A stretch of 60,393 nucleotides of DNA, from positions 565,935-626,327 of the forward strand of contig BFEA01000006.1 in the NCBI GenBank assembly GCA_003427395.1. Reading direction: 5' to 3'. The notes under the pieces were generated by a model. The model searched no databases, was not told where the DNA came from, and saw nothing but the letters and a program-made list of their open reading frames with translations. Positions within the stretch are counted from its first letter, which is position 1. Every line of letters begins with the position of its first letter. Shown here in pieces: positions 23,485 to 32,942 of this stretch. The DNA is from Chara braunii (taxonomy: Eukaryota > Streptophyta > Charophyceae > Charales > Characeae). The position numbers and the translations under genes were made by a program.

Positions 23485-23561
23485 GTATCACTCCTTTGGT
23501 ATCTGTCTCGAATGTTGCAAAAGGCAAAAAATGTTGATACCTTTGCACGCCTGTCGGTATG
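23485..23561 (+). CDS. PRIMPOL: Possible PrimPol terminal exon
   Basis: It follows CTTGCAG, enters in the right phase, reads ITPLVSVSNVAKAKNVDTF and ends at TGA 23559-23561. The family C-terminus is poorly conserved, so this rests on splice site and phase only. A GTATGA donor overlaps the end, so the exon may be spliced further. Confidence 0.45.
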
Positions 23562-23912
23562 AATGATCCTCGTTCCTGCAGTTTGCCCTGCCAACAATTC
23601 GAAGGGCAAATATTTCGGTCGTTTGGCCCTGTCATGATTGATCCTCTCCTTTGTTCTGAAATGGAAAAGGGGAATCAGATTATGATTAAATTTTGTAGGT
23701 AGTAGTTATTGTGACCACCACCCTGGTCTTGAATTTGAATCTCATAATTGACGAATAATGTGTTGGACCTTGTACTAATCGTGATTCGAACTTGGGTCCG
23801 ACTGTTGAAAGTAGTCCAGGATTGTTTTTCAGTTGTACTTCTCGCTTGAGGGCTCGATCCTAGTATCGGCAGGTGACATTATAACAGAGATTGTGAACGA
23901 CGTCTCGGCAGT

Positions 23913-25345
23913 TTGGAAGACAAGGTTTCGAAGATCATGATTCGGCACCAGGCCGAGGAGAACAGAGACCGTAAACGACATCAAGCCGAGGAACTTGCTA
24001 CTCGGGAGAAAGAGGAGTTGTTAAGGGTGGAGAGAAAAAAGAAGAATCGTTGGAAAGCGGAGCAGGAGATTGAAAAATTGAAGATGGCGCTGTCAAGGAT
24101 GGAGATGGAGCGACGACATCGTACGCCTGAAACGAACCTACGTGACAAACTTGAGGAGGTGGCGAAGGGATCTGTCCGGAAGTCAGCAAAAGAGAAGGAA
24201 CCGGTGGAGCAAGGACCTGTAACCGTGAAGCTTTCGTTGTTGACAACAGACGACAATTGAGAGGGTTAAAAAAGGAAGAGGTTCTTGCGATTTGTTCCAA
24301 GGAGGGAATCACTTACACTACTCTGGATCGTGCTAAGACATTGTCAACAAGAAAACAACGTAAGCGTTTGGTGAGCAAGGCCCGGTGGACATCCCCGATG
24401 ACTCCATCAGTTCTGCAGATATCGTGAAGATTGGTAATGGGGAGACTGTTTCTTAGTGTCTATCCCGAGTGCAACCCATTTATGGCATTTGGCTAATTGG
24501 TGCAGTAACCTTCGATCTTCTCTCCCTCGCCTCCTACGCTGTCGGGCTGTGAATCTATTGTTTGTTTAATTGTGATTCTTTTGATTGTGACTGACCAGAT
24601 TCCATGGGCTTATAAGTTCAAGGATTCAATTCTTCAGTTGATTGATGATGGTTTGAATCTGAGTAAGTGTGAAATCTTGTTGGTTTATATTCTTGTCTCG
24701 CCATGGTCTTGCCATGTTTATGTCGGTCAAACCCGTAGGGATCTGTGTACACGATGGAATGAACACGTGTTTCGTACACAACATGTAGCTGTCGTAGAAG
24801 GAGGGAAGCATATTGAGCACTTGTATCGTTGGTTGGGAGGGTGCAAAATTCACCAATATGTTGTTATTCCTGTTTGCTCTAGTGACATCAATATCGTCGA
24901 CAATTGTGAGAAGTTTTTTATCTGGCAGTCATGTCCTTTCTTGAACGTCCGTGATAAACCTACCAGACCTAGGAGAGGTCATTAAGGGCTTTGTGAAAGG
25001 CTACGTGCTAAGAAAAGAATTGGTAATGTTGTGAATGATGTGAATAATCCCTGCAATGATCGTTCTCTCGTCAAGTTTGTTTCTAGTTCAGGTGGGCCTT
25101 CGGTAAGTCTTCGCCAGATTCTGGATGATTGCCACAGTAAAGGAGTACATTCTTGTATTGTTGTCTACTGCGGTGGCTCTCTTCTTTGTGCTCAGTGGAA
25201 GGTACTTCGGACGTGTTCTGGTTCTGCAGTTATTTCTTGTAAATTTGGTGACCGACAACTACGTAGAGCTCGTGAGTGGTTGATTGGTGGCCTTACCCTT
25301 AGCTTTGTCTCTATTACTCCCTTGTCAATTCGTCTGGCACGGTGA
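23913..25345 (+). pseudogene. Coiled-coil / SAP-like / GIY-YIG nuclease ORF, broken
   Basis: Frame 1 (23913-24260) is a charged helical coiled coil rich in Glu, Arg and Lys (RHQAEENRDRKRHQAEELA). A +1 frameshift near 24240 leads to LRGLKKEEVLAICSKEGITY, which resembles a SAP-type DNA-binding helix-turn-helix. The same frame, after three stops, reaches a GIY-YIG nuclease at about 24665-24960: VYILV, then HVYVGQTRRDLCTRWNEH, and NCEKFFIW...FLN with the expected Glu and Asn. An in-frame TAA at 24983 separates a further open segment to 25345 (SLRQILDDCHSKGVHSCIVV) that I do not recognise. GIY-YIG domains cut DNA and occur in homing enzymes, Penelope-like elements and repair proteins. No reverse transcriptase is present. 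I suspect a mobile or formerly mobile gene. Confidence 0.6.
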
Positions 25346-25542
25346 ATCATATGTGTGCATTAAAATTTTTGGTTATTTAAAATTTTGAAAACCTTCTCTC
25401 TATTTTTAATTTTTATATGTTTTTTTTAATTGTAATATCTGAATTTTTTATTTTTTTCTCACCATTAAATCGCCAGTGCCTCCGACCTTGTTTTTTTAAA
25501 ACCTTGATTTTCACTATTCACGGGGTTGAAAACCTTGAGGCT
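25346..25542. other. AT-rich spacer before the satellite
   Basis: T-rich with no coding signal. A short CGGGGTTGAAAACCTTGAGG leads into the satellite. Confidence 0.4.
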
Positions 25543-27050
25543 CAGACAACCCCATATATGGACCGATAGGTAATCTGAAAGTGTTGGATCCACCTGAAGT
25601 GGCTGAACCGCCCGAAGGCGGTTTCTGACAACCCCATGTATGGACCGACAGACAATCTGAAATTGGTATATAAACCTGAACTGGTTGAACCGCCTGAAGA
25701 CGGTTTCAGAGAACTCCATGTATGCATCCACAGGCAACTGAAATTGGTGTAGTAACCTGAAGTGGCTGAACCGCCTGAAGGCGGTTTCATACAACCTCAT
25801 GTATAGACCGACAGGTAATCTGAAAGTGTTGGATCCACATTAAGTGGTTGAACCGCCCGAAGGCGGTTTCAGACAACCCCATGTATGGACCTACAGGCAA
25901 TTTGAAATTGATATATAAACCTGAACTGGTTGAACCGCCTAAGGGCGGTTTCAGAGAACTCCACGTATGCATCCATAGGAAATCTGAAATTTGTGTAGTA
26001 ACCTGAAGTGGTTGAACCGCCTCAAGGCGGTTTCAGACAACCCCATGTAAGCATTCATAGTGAATCTGAAAGTGGTATACGAATCTGAAGTGGCCGAACT
26101 GCCCGAAGGCGGTTTCAGACAGCCCCATCTATGTAACGACATGGAATCTGAAATCAGTATATAAACCTGAACTGGCTGAACCACCTGAAGGCGTTTTCAG
26201 ATAACTCCATGTATGCATCCATAGGCAATCTGAAATTGGTGTAGCAACCTGAAGTGGTTGAACCGCCTGAAGGCGGTTTCAGACAACCCCATGTATGGAC
26301 CGACAGGCAATCTGAGAGTGTTGGATCCACCTGAAGTGGATGAACCGTCTGAAGGCGGCCATGTATGCATCCACAGACAGTATGAAATTGGTATATGAAC
26401 CTAAAGTGGTTGAACCACCTGAAGGCGGTTTCAGAGAGCTCCATGTATGCATCCACAAGCAATATGAAATTGGTGTAGTAACCTAAAGTGGCTGAACCGC
26501 CTCAAGGCAGTTTCAGACAACCCCATGTATGCATCCATAGTGAATCTGAAAGTGTTGTATCAACCTGAAGTGGCTGAACCGCCTGAAGGCGGTTTCAGAC
26601 AACCCCATGTATGCATCCACAGGCAATATGAAATTGGCACATTAACCTGAAGTGGTTGAACCGCTTGAAGGCAATTTCAGACAACCCCATGTAAGCATCC
26701 ATAGTAATCTGAAAGTGGTAAACGAATCTGAAATGGTTGAACCACCTGAAGGCAGTTTCAGACAACCCCATGTATGGACCGACAGGGAATCTGAAAGTGT
26801 TGGATCCACCTGAAGTGGTTGAACCGCCTGAAGGCGATTTCAGACAACCCCATGTAAGCATCCATAGTGAATCTGAAAGTGTTATACGAATCAAAAGTGG
26901 TTGAACCGCATGTATGAACCGTCTAGTGAGACTAGACGAGGCAACAGGCAATCTGAAATTGGAGTAGTAACCTAAAGTGGTTGTTTCAGACAACCCCATG
27001 TATGGACCGTCTAGTGAGACTAGACAAGGCTAAAAGGAAACCTGAAAATA
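25543..27050. repeat. 82-bp satellite array with palindromic core
   Basis: About 18 head-to-tail monomers of roughly 81-82 bp. Each has an inverted repeat AACCGCC-TGAA-GGCGGTT followed by CAGACAACCCCATGTATG. Monomers fall into types by the segment before the core: A (GTGTTGGATCCACCTGAA), B (GGTATATAAACCTGAA), C (GGTGTAGTAACCTGAA) and D (GGTATACGAATCTGAA). The order begins A-B-C-A-B-C-D-B-C-A, so A recurs every 243 bp. The right end is degenerate and carries GTCTAGTGAGACTAGAC twice (about 26931 and 27010). It is not coding. Confidence 0.92.
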
Positions 27051-27061
27051 TATGCACCCGT

Positions 27062-27062
27062 C

Positions 27063-27104
<42 letters not shown>

Positions 27105-27116
27105 TATTATTATTAT
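27062..27116. repeat. (ATT)n microsatellite, target of the next element
   Basis: ATT repeats stop at 27116 and resume at 27877-27904 on the other side of the inserted element. Confidence 0.9.
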
Positions 27117-27876
27117 CAGGGTAACCGGCGTTCAGGACGCGCCGAACGCCCGAACCCGAACACCCGAACACGTTCGGCCGTTAAGACCGAACGCGGACAA
27201 AAAAAAAAAAAAAAAAAAAAAACCATCGTCCAAAAACTCTGAAAACAATATATGGTATGCAGACAGACAAACTGAACAACATTTGCCTCAGAGTTACCTC
27301 CAAATTCGATATTTAATTTAAATTAAAAATAAATAATGGCAAACAAAATAATAATAAAAATAAAAAATTTGAAGAGAGAATTATAATCAGTGTGTGGGCG
27401 GGCACGTTTTAAACACCTCCATCTTTGAAGATTTTTTATTTTTTTTTTGGATCAGTGAAATTCCCTAGAAATTCATAGGTGTGTATCTCACATGAGACAA
27501 AACTCATTAAAAAAACATAAAAAAATAAACAAATTGTTTAGGCTCCGAAACAAAGTGAAAACAAAAAGAGAAAGAAGAAAAAAAACAAAATAGTGAGTGG
27601 GTGAGCACGTTTTGACACCGCCATCTTTGGCGATTTTTTATTTTTTTTTGGCTAAGCAAAATTATCTCAAAATTTTAGAGGCATGTACCTCACATCATAG
27701 AGAACTCACAAAAAACAATTCAAGAACAAATAATAATTTTTAGGCCCCGAAATAATTTTTGGCGGGGGCCGAACCTCTTCAGGTTCGAAGGGGTTCGGCC
27801 CCTGAACGTGACCCCGAACGCCCGAACGTACGGAGGTTGGCCCGGGGGCCTCCGTACGTACGGGCTGGTAACCCTG
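27117..27876 (-). mobile_element. hAT-like non-autonomous element, copy 2
   Basis: Ends are CAGGGTAACCGGCGTTC and GGGCTGGTAACCCTG. Both flanks are ATTATTAT, an 8-bp duplication, though inside an ATT tract this is weak on its own. Internal order and subterminal motifs (GAACGCCCGAACCCG and CCGTACGTACGG) mirror the copy at 21158, in reverse orientation. Confidence 0.88.
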
Positions 27877-27904
27877 ATTATTATTATTATCATTATTATT
27901 ATTT

Positions 27905-28284
27905 GTCGATTCATTCCTATACCTTTGTTTTGATTTGATTGCTAGCACAATCATACATATGCATAAAAACCATGTGCCTGGCTAGAGCCATGATCGCCTT
28001 CGTGCACGCTGGCCTAGAGCAAGTCCAAGTGCACGTCGGGTCATTCAGGCAGGAAGTTGAAGTAAAAAGGGTAGAAACAAAAAAAAGAAGGGAGAAGTGA
28101 GAAAAGAGAATGAAGGAGGAGATAAGCAGAAGGCATGAGGAAAATGAGGAAGAAGAATAAAAACGAGAAAAACAAAGAAGACAAGCTAGGTCTTGTCTCA
28201 TTCTCATCTTGTAAACCCTTTTTTGCACTACCCTCGACTACTTTATATATGATGAATGTATGGATATGAAATATTTGTACAGAA
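27905..28284. other. Intergenic DNA, no gene seen
   Basis: Purine-rich (GAAGAA-like) on the plus strand. The open frames on the minus strand are Leu/Phe/Ser-rich low complexity. Confidence 0.4.
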
Positions 28285-28287
28285 CGA

Positions 28288-28480
28288 GTGATAGGATCAG
28301 GCTCATGTGTGAGGAACATCCTATTGCTCGTCTGTACACACATACATATATTAGATAGCTAGGTTGACAGACTAGAAGTGGGGTACTCATGTGCGGGTCA
28401 TCCCATGGTCTGTCTAAGTCTAAACCAGTTAGACTAGAACAAGTGGTAGGATACTCATGTCTGATTTATCCTACTGCTTA
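28288..28480 (+). repeat. Three hairpin repeats of the LTR hairpin family
   Basis: Stem-loops at about 28288-28330, 28377-28410 and 28441-28479. The last pairs AAGTGGTAGGATA with TATCCTACTGCTT (13 pairs including two G-T/G-U) around loop CTCATGTCTGATT. These match in design the array at 50.6-52.15 kb and probably mark a fragment of the same kind of LTR, in plus orientation. Confidence 0.7.
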
Positions 28481-28674
28481 AGTAAGTATGAGATCAAGGC
28501 TTCTGTCGGAGTCTTCTTACTTCAACGAACATAGCCCAACATCGGATTTCCTCTCATTGCCTTACTTTCAACGAACATAGCCCAACAGTTGACATGAGTG
28601 CGCATATCATCCCCTTCTTCCAAAAACTCATCAACCGGAGATGCCTCCTCTTAACCGGAGGTGCCTTTTGTCTT

Positions 28675-29145
28675 GAGAGAAGGTTAACAACAGTCGTATT
28701 TTCCATCACTACTTCAAGACAACCTTCACCACTTCAGGAAGCAGCGTGCCTAAACATGTGGTTTTCAGGGTCTTCGGACCTTTCACCACTTCATGACCAT
28801 TCAGGTTTGAAAATCCTGAATGGTCTTGAAGTGGTGAAAGCTCCGAAGACCCTGAAAACCACCTGTTTAGGCAGGCCGCATCCTCACATGGTGAAGGATG
28901 GTTTTCATAGTCTTCGAACCTTTCACCACTTCATGACTATTCAGAATTTTCAGACTGCCCAAAACTCTCACTTGGCCACTTTAGGACACCCTTCACCACT
29001 TCAGGATGCAGTCTGCCTAAACAGGTCGTTTTCAGGGTCTTCGGACCTTTCACCACTTCAGGACCATTCAGGATTTTCAGACTGTCAAAAACTCTCACTT
29101 CAGAATTTTCCTTCCTGAATTTTCAGCTACCCGATAACCGCTTGT
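28675..29145 (-). mobile_element. Mutator-like MITE, copy 2, inside the retrotransposon
   Basis: Ends are GAGAGAAGGTTAAC and CGCTTGT. Right flank GCTCCTCTT nearly equals CCTCCTCTT found 24 bp before the left end, so the left side may carry a small extra segment. It interrupts the region just after RNase H. Confidence 0.8.
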
Positions 29146-29281
29146 GCTCCTCTTCTGACCCTGCTTGATTTCCTCATTCAATTATACTCATCTCATCAGC
29201 CTTATTCCTGTTCCCTGGGATACGTTCTAACTGAAAATCGAACATTCATATATAGGGAAGCCATCTGGCTATGGTCGGGTC
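29146..29281 (-). pseudogene. RNase H C-terminal part of the retrotransposon
   Basis: On the minus strand this reads IARWLPYI, then a stop, then MFDFQLERIPGNRNKADEMS, the typical end of a Ty3/Gypsy RNase H. It is separated from the rest of the domain by the 1.84-kb insertion. The target duplication 29274-29281 lies at its edge. Confidence 0.75.
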
Positions 29282-29631
29282 CTGTGTGTCTTTTTGACGG
29301 AGACCGGGGGAATTAAACTCCCGTTGAATCCCGTTAAATTCAAAAAAATCCTGCTGAATTCGCGATAAACGCGAAAATGGGCCGCTCCCGCGTTTTTCGA
29401 AAAAACGGAATTGGTGTACGGGGTCCGGAACACGTGGCCCTAGGCAAAAAATTAAAAAAAAAAAAAAATTCCCCAACCCCTAAAGCACCTCTTAAACCAC
29501 CGAATTAGACCAACACCGACCGGGCTGCCACCCGCCACTCACCAACCCCCCGACACCAGTCCCCAAACCTACCCGGAAGCCCTCTAAACCATCCGCCCCC
29601 ACATCCCCCAACCCCCAACGCCCTAGTTATG

Positions 29632-29743
29632 TGTGTAGGTGTGTTATGTGTGCGCGTATGTGTGTATGTGTGTGTCTGCGCGTAAGGGTGTCTGTGCATG
29701 AATATGAGTGTATGCGTGTGCATTTGTGTATGTGTGTGTTTGT

Positions 29744-29779
<36 letters not shown>

Positions 29780-29780
29780 A
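29632..29780. repeat. (GT)n microsatellite
   Basis: Imperfect then perfect GT repeats (perfect around 29749-29778) within the hAT-like insertion. Confidence 0.9.
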
Positions 29781-30269
29781 TGATTGTTGGCGTATGTCCA
29801 TTGTTTCCCTTTTGAGGGATAAAGTTTTTTCCCGTTGAAAATTGGGGGCGGGCGATATTGGTTTGGGCAGGCGATTTGGGTCTGTGTTTTTTTTTTTTTT
29901 TTCTCTTCTACTGCATCTTGCCAGAAATACAGTATCCAAGCATTTTGTTGTTTGTTACCAAGTAACGAAATCTAGAACGGACTGCCATGCCTCGTTGGCA
30001 GGGCTTGCTAAGAAAAGAAAAGTAAAAAAAACGCACTTACCTTTGCCACGAGAGTTGTGGACTCCACTCTGACAAAATGTGCAAAATGAGCATGAATCTG
30101 GTAGAACATAGGTAGATACACTGCTAGTAGTTTAGAGCTTGAAATGCCATTTTTCCTAGCCGCGTGTGGGGCGGCACAACCCTCAGTAACTTGCTATTCG
30201 TTTTTCAGGGTTTTTTTTTCTTTTTTCTTTTTTTTTCCCTCTTGCGATCCAAGAATCTGGACTTCGTCC

Positions 30270-30645
30270 GGCGGCCTAGCTCAGTTGATTAGGCACGCAA
30301 GTGACATTCAGAAGGTTGTNGGTTCAATCCCCGCCTATGGCCCTCTCGATGCCAACCAACTGAGATAGTCAGCTGGATACTCCCAGTCTATATTAGTAAG
30401 GTCTTCAAACAACACGGCTGGGAGGCACCCCCTGTCCCTACTATCCTACCTCAGTGTGACCAACACTGAGGACCATCACCCTACCAGTATTGAGGGCAAC
30501 TTGGACCACACAGCAGTAACAAGCACCAGAGTTGGGCCAACCTCCCAGCCCTAATAGAAGCGGAGGCGGACAAACCATGCCGTTTACGGGAACTTCGGAC
30601 GCCAGACTCATGCAATCTGCTACAGGCCCAATTCTGTGTGTGTGT
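30270..30645 (+). mobile_element. tRNA-derived SINE
   Basis: The head has a pol III A box (TAGCTCAGTTGATTAGG) and a B box (GGTTCAATCCC) at tRNA spacing. GGCGG at the start pairs with CCGCC after the B box. The anticodon arm does not fold well, so it is tRNA-derived rather than a working tRNA. A tRNA-unrelated body of about 300 bp follows and ends in (TG)n and T-rich DNA. An undetermined base (N) sits at 30320, just before the B box. Confidence 0.7.
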
Positions 30646-31128
30646 GTGTGTCTTTTTTTCCTTTTTTTTATTTGTTTTTTATAGTTTTGATTTTTAAAAA
30701 AATACACGAAGTTACTAAAAAAATAATAATAATAATAAAAAATTACATTTTACATCTTTGAAAGATCTACAACCCTATATTTTTTATTTGTTTTTCTGTT
30801 TTTGTTTTAGCCCTTAAAAAATATGTGTAAAACCAAAAAAAAAAACACTCATTTCATTTTAGTTTTTGTTTTTTCATTGTGTGTTTATGTTTTTGATTTT
30901 TTTTAAATATATTTAAACATAAAAAAAATAAAAATAAAAATATAGGGTTATAATCCTTGAAAATACTGACAACCCTTTTTTTTTTTTTTTTTTGATAATT
31001 TTTAGCCCAGGAAAAAAATCACCGCGGACCCTGTTAATTTGCTTCCAACACACGTTTGAACGGGAGTTTAACGCAAATTCAACGCGCGTTGAATTTTTCA
31101 ACGAAAAATTAGACACACAGGTCGGGTC

Positions 31129-31431
31129 TGATGACGAAAAATTCTTGAGGGAATACATGACCACTGTTGGGTCAATTCTGAGGATAAACCTCATTCGAAA
31201 AAGGTAATGCCTAAAAATTCTTAGGGAGTGCAGGACTGTCAAGACTTCGTTTTTGAACTGCGAGTAATTCCGCTCCGTCGAATTGAGTGTTCGACTGTCA
31301 AATCTTAACAGTCTTTCCTTCCCCCTACTGTCCGCTTGGATCAAGATACCTCCCAAGGCGGTTGGCCCAGCATCGGTTTCAACTATGAAAGGTGTTTCCA
31401 TAATTGCATCAAAATCTGGCACCCCCAGCAC
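31129..31431 (-). pseudogene. RNase H N-terminal part of the retrotransposon
   Basis: Reads PFIVETDAGPTALGGILIQ (first catalytic Asp), SRTLNSTERNYSQFKNEVL (catalytic Glu) and SLRIFRHYLF, then YSLKNFSSSDPT up to the insertion point. It begins in a different frame from the RT connection segment, so a frameshift lies near 31440. Confidence 0.85.
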
Positions 31432-31439
31432 TAGACCCT

Positions 31440-32260
31440 CTTTCTCTGAATTCTTTTTTCAACTCCTCGACCACTTTTTCTTGAAGTTCACCCCACTCCC
31501 AATTCTGATCCTTTAGTACTAGCTTCCTCAGGTGCTCTGTCTTAGTGGCAAATCTTTCTATGAACCTCCTCCAAAATTCACAGGTTCCAAGGAAGCTACA
31601 AACTTCTCCAATATTTCTGAAGGGAGTAAGTCATTCCATGATTTTGTTAGTCTTCTTACCATCGGATCGTCGATCGTATTCATTGCATACATATCCCAGA
31701 ATGGTTACTTCCTTTACACAATGCCTTGACTTCAAGCCACTAGCAATGAGGTTGTACTCTTCCACGAGAGATAGAACTAGTCTTAACCCTTGAACATGCC
31801 CCCATACGAACTTTCTTATCCCAGGAGCCACTTCTGATTCATCTTTCTCAATAGGACCCTTGACGGCAAGGTCGTCAATGTATGGCTCAGTAATCTGAAG
31901 GCTGATTGGTTGCATCACCCTGATCATACTGCGTTGCACCGTTGCCACAGTGTTGGTCCATCCTTGGGGTGCAACATTCATATGGATTAACCCTCTAGGC
32001 GTGTGCATTGCCGTTACAGGACGATCTGCATGATAGACCGGAAATTGATCATACCCCGAGTAGAGGTCAATACAGGATACAATCGATCTTCCTCCGCAAG
32101 ACTCTGACAATTGATCACCGTTAGGTAATCCCCCAGTATCCCTTACGGTTACCACATTCAATCGTTGGAGGTCTTGTACCTATCTGAGGACCCCGTTTGG
32201 TTTTACAAAGCAAAATCAAGGAGAAGCGTATGATCCGCTAGAAAATCCAATAACATTCGT
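31440..32260 (-). pseudogene. Ty3/Gypsy reverse transcriptase, broken
   Basis: In order on the minus strand: FVKPNGVLR then VQDLQRLN (with TGA and TAG stops at normally Trp positions), IDLYSGYDQFPV (catalytic Asp), TPRGLIHMNVAPQGWTN, YIDDLAVKGP (YxDD box, both Asp present), VTILGYVCN, and after a TGA the connection segment NIGEVCSFLGTCEFWRRFI. The order matches the palm and thumb of Ty3/Gypsy RT. Polymerase residues survive, but the frame has at least three stops. Upstream to about 32400 more RT-like sequence is present but decayed. Confidence 0.88.
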
Positions 32261-32659
32261 ATGAATCTTCCCATCTAGGTATTCCACCACTTTTCTGCGA
32301 TCTTCAGGATTGGGATACTTAACCCCTTGAACATTTCATGGTTCATGAGGCACGGTATGAATGCAGATCATTTCGATTTTATCAACATCTAGCCGTCCAC
32401 ATTGATCATCACTGAATGCATATGCTTCATGCTTCTCACGTATCAGGTCTTTTACCAATGTCTCTTCTTGCTCCGTCAGGACGCCATGTCCGCCTATTAT
32501 CAAACCTTTATGAGTCTATTGATGTGACAAGGTCCATTTCTAGTACTTTCTCTCATTTATCGTATCAACTCTCTCTTGCTCATAATACACACCTTCTTCT
32601 TGACTTACTAGAACTGGTACTGGATGCCTTTTCTTATCTACCATTTTGTACCGCCTTTT

Positions 32660-32940
32660 GAAACCCTACTTGAGCCAATCCTAAAAAATGTTGACCAACA
32701 TCTTGAGCATTCGGCGCATGTGATCCTTCCATTTGGGAAGGAGGAGGCTTATACACAAGCTTAATCCTCCCCCATTCCGGATCTTCTTAAACTCTTTCGA
32801 TAAGAGTCGTGACGGCATCTGGGTTGGTCATCCCGTAGGCTGACACCATCTCAACTGCTTCTGCAATACTTGATAGGCTTAATACGAGTCCCTCGGCTCC
32901 CTCATCTTTTGTTTCTTCTTCGTCCCCCCCTTCTAATTCT
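32660..32940 (-). other. Protease-RT linker, acidic
   Basis: The minus-strand frame is rich in Glu and Asp (EELEGGDEEETKDEGAEGL) with stops. This is a poorly conserved spacer between protease and RT. Confidence 0.4.
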
Positions 32941-32942
32941 TT

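Larger units (their letters stand above)
10482..23561 (+). pseudogene. PRIMPOL: PrimPol (primase-polymerase), multi-exon, probably decayed
   Basis: PrimPol is a DNA-directed primase/polymerase of the archaeo-eukaryotic primase superfamily that reprimes stalled replication forks in nucleus and organelles. Ten exons can be placed by GT-AG borders, phase and collinear similarity to the plant and animal protein. They give the N-terminal helix region, YEQID preceding CHLYFDLEF (metal motif DxE), LETDSS then KFSRH (SxH motif), LFIDL (third catalytic Asp), and the UL52-type zinc site RYC...H...KCHDFPC. All these residues are intact. Against function, the homologous frame has TAA at 15211 and 18967 and TGA at 19066 (a further TGA at 19111 may be intronic). 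Two exon junctions do not keep phase, and most of the segment between motifs II and III is missing. The start codon is not identified. The introns hold three MITEs. It could be a recent pseudogene, or a gene rescued by splicing that I have not resolved. Confidence 0.8.
29282..31120. mobile_element. hAT-like insertion of 1839 bp in RNase H
   Basis: Ends CTGTGTGTCT and AGACACACAG are inverted copies. Both flanks are the exact 8-mer GTCGGGTC (29274-29281 and 31121-31128), the duplication size of hAT elements. Subterminal sequence on each side carries inverted AACGGGAGTTTAA/TTAAACTCCCGTT-like blocks. The interior is non-coding with a (GT)n tract at 29632-29778, poly-A/T runs and a nested tRNA-derived SINE. 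No transposase frame is visible. Confidence 0.88.

Noticed and set aside
24572-24985. Penelope-like retroelement because of the GIY-YIG domain
   Set aside because: No reverse transcriptase motifs were found in either direction within several kb.
25465-26999. Long minus-strand frames rich in WMHTW/ETAFRRF-type repeats
   Set aside because: They are translations of the 82-bp satellite; frames change between monomers and there is no independent coding support.
25543-27050. CRISPR-like repeat array
   Set aside because: The units are contiguous 82-bp monomers without unique spacers, in a eukaryotic context with no cas genes.
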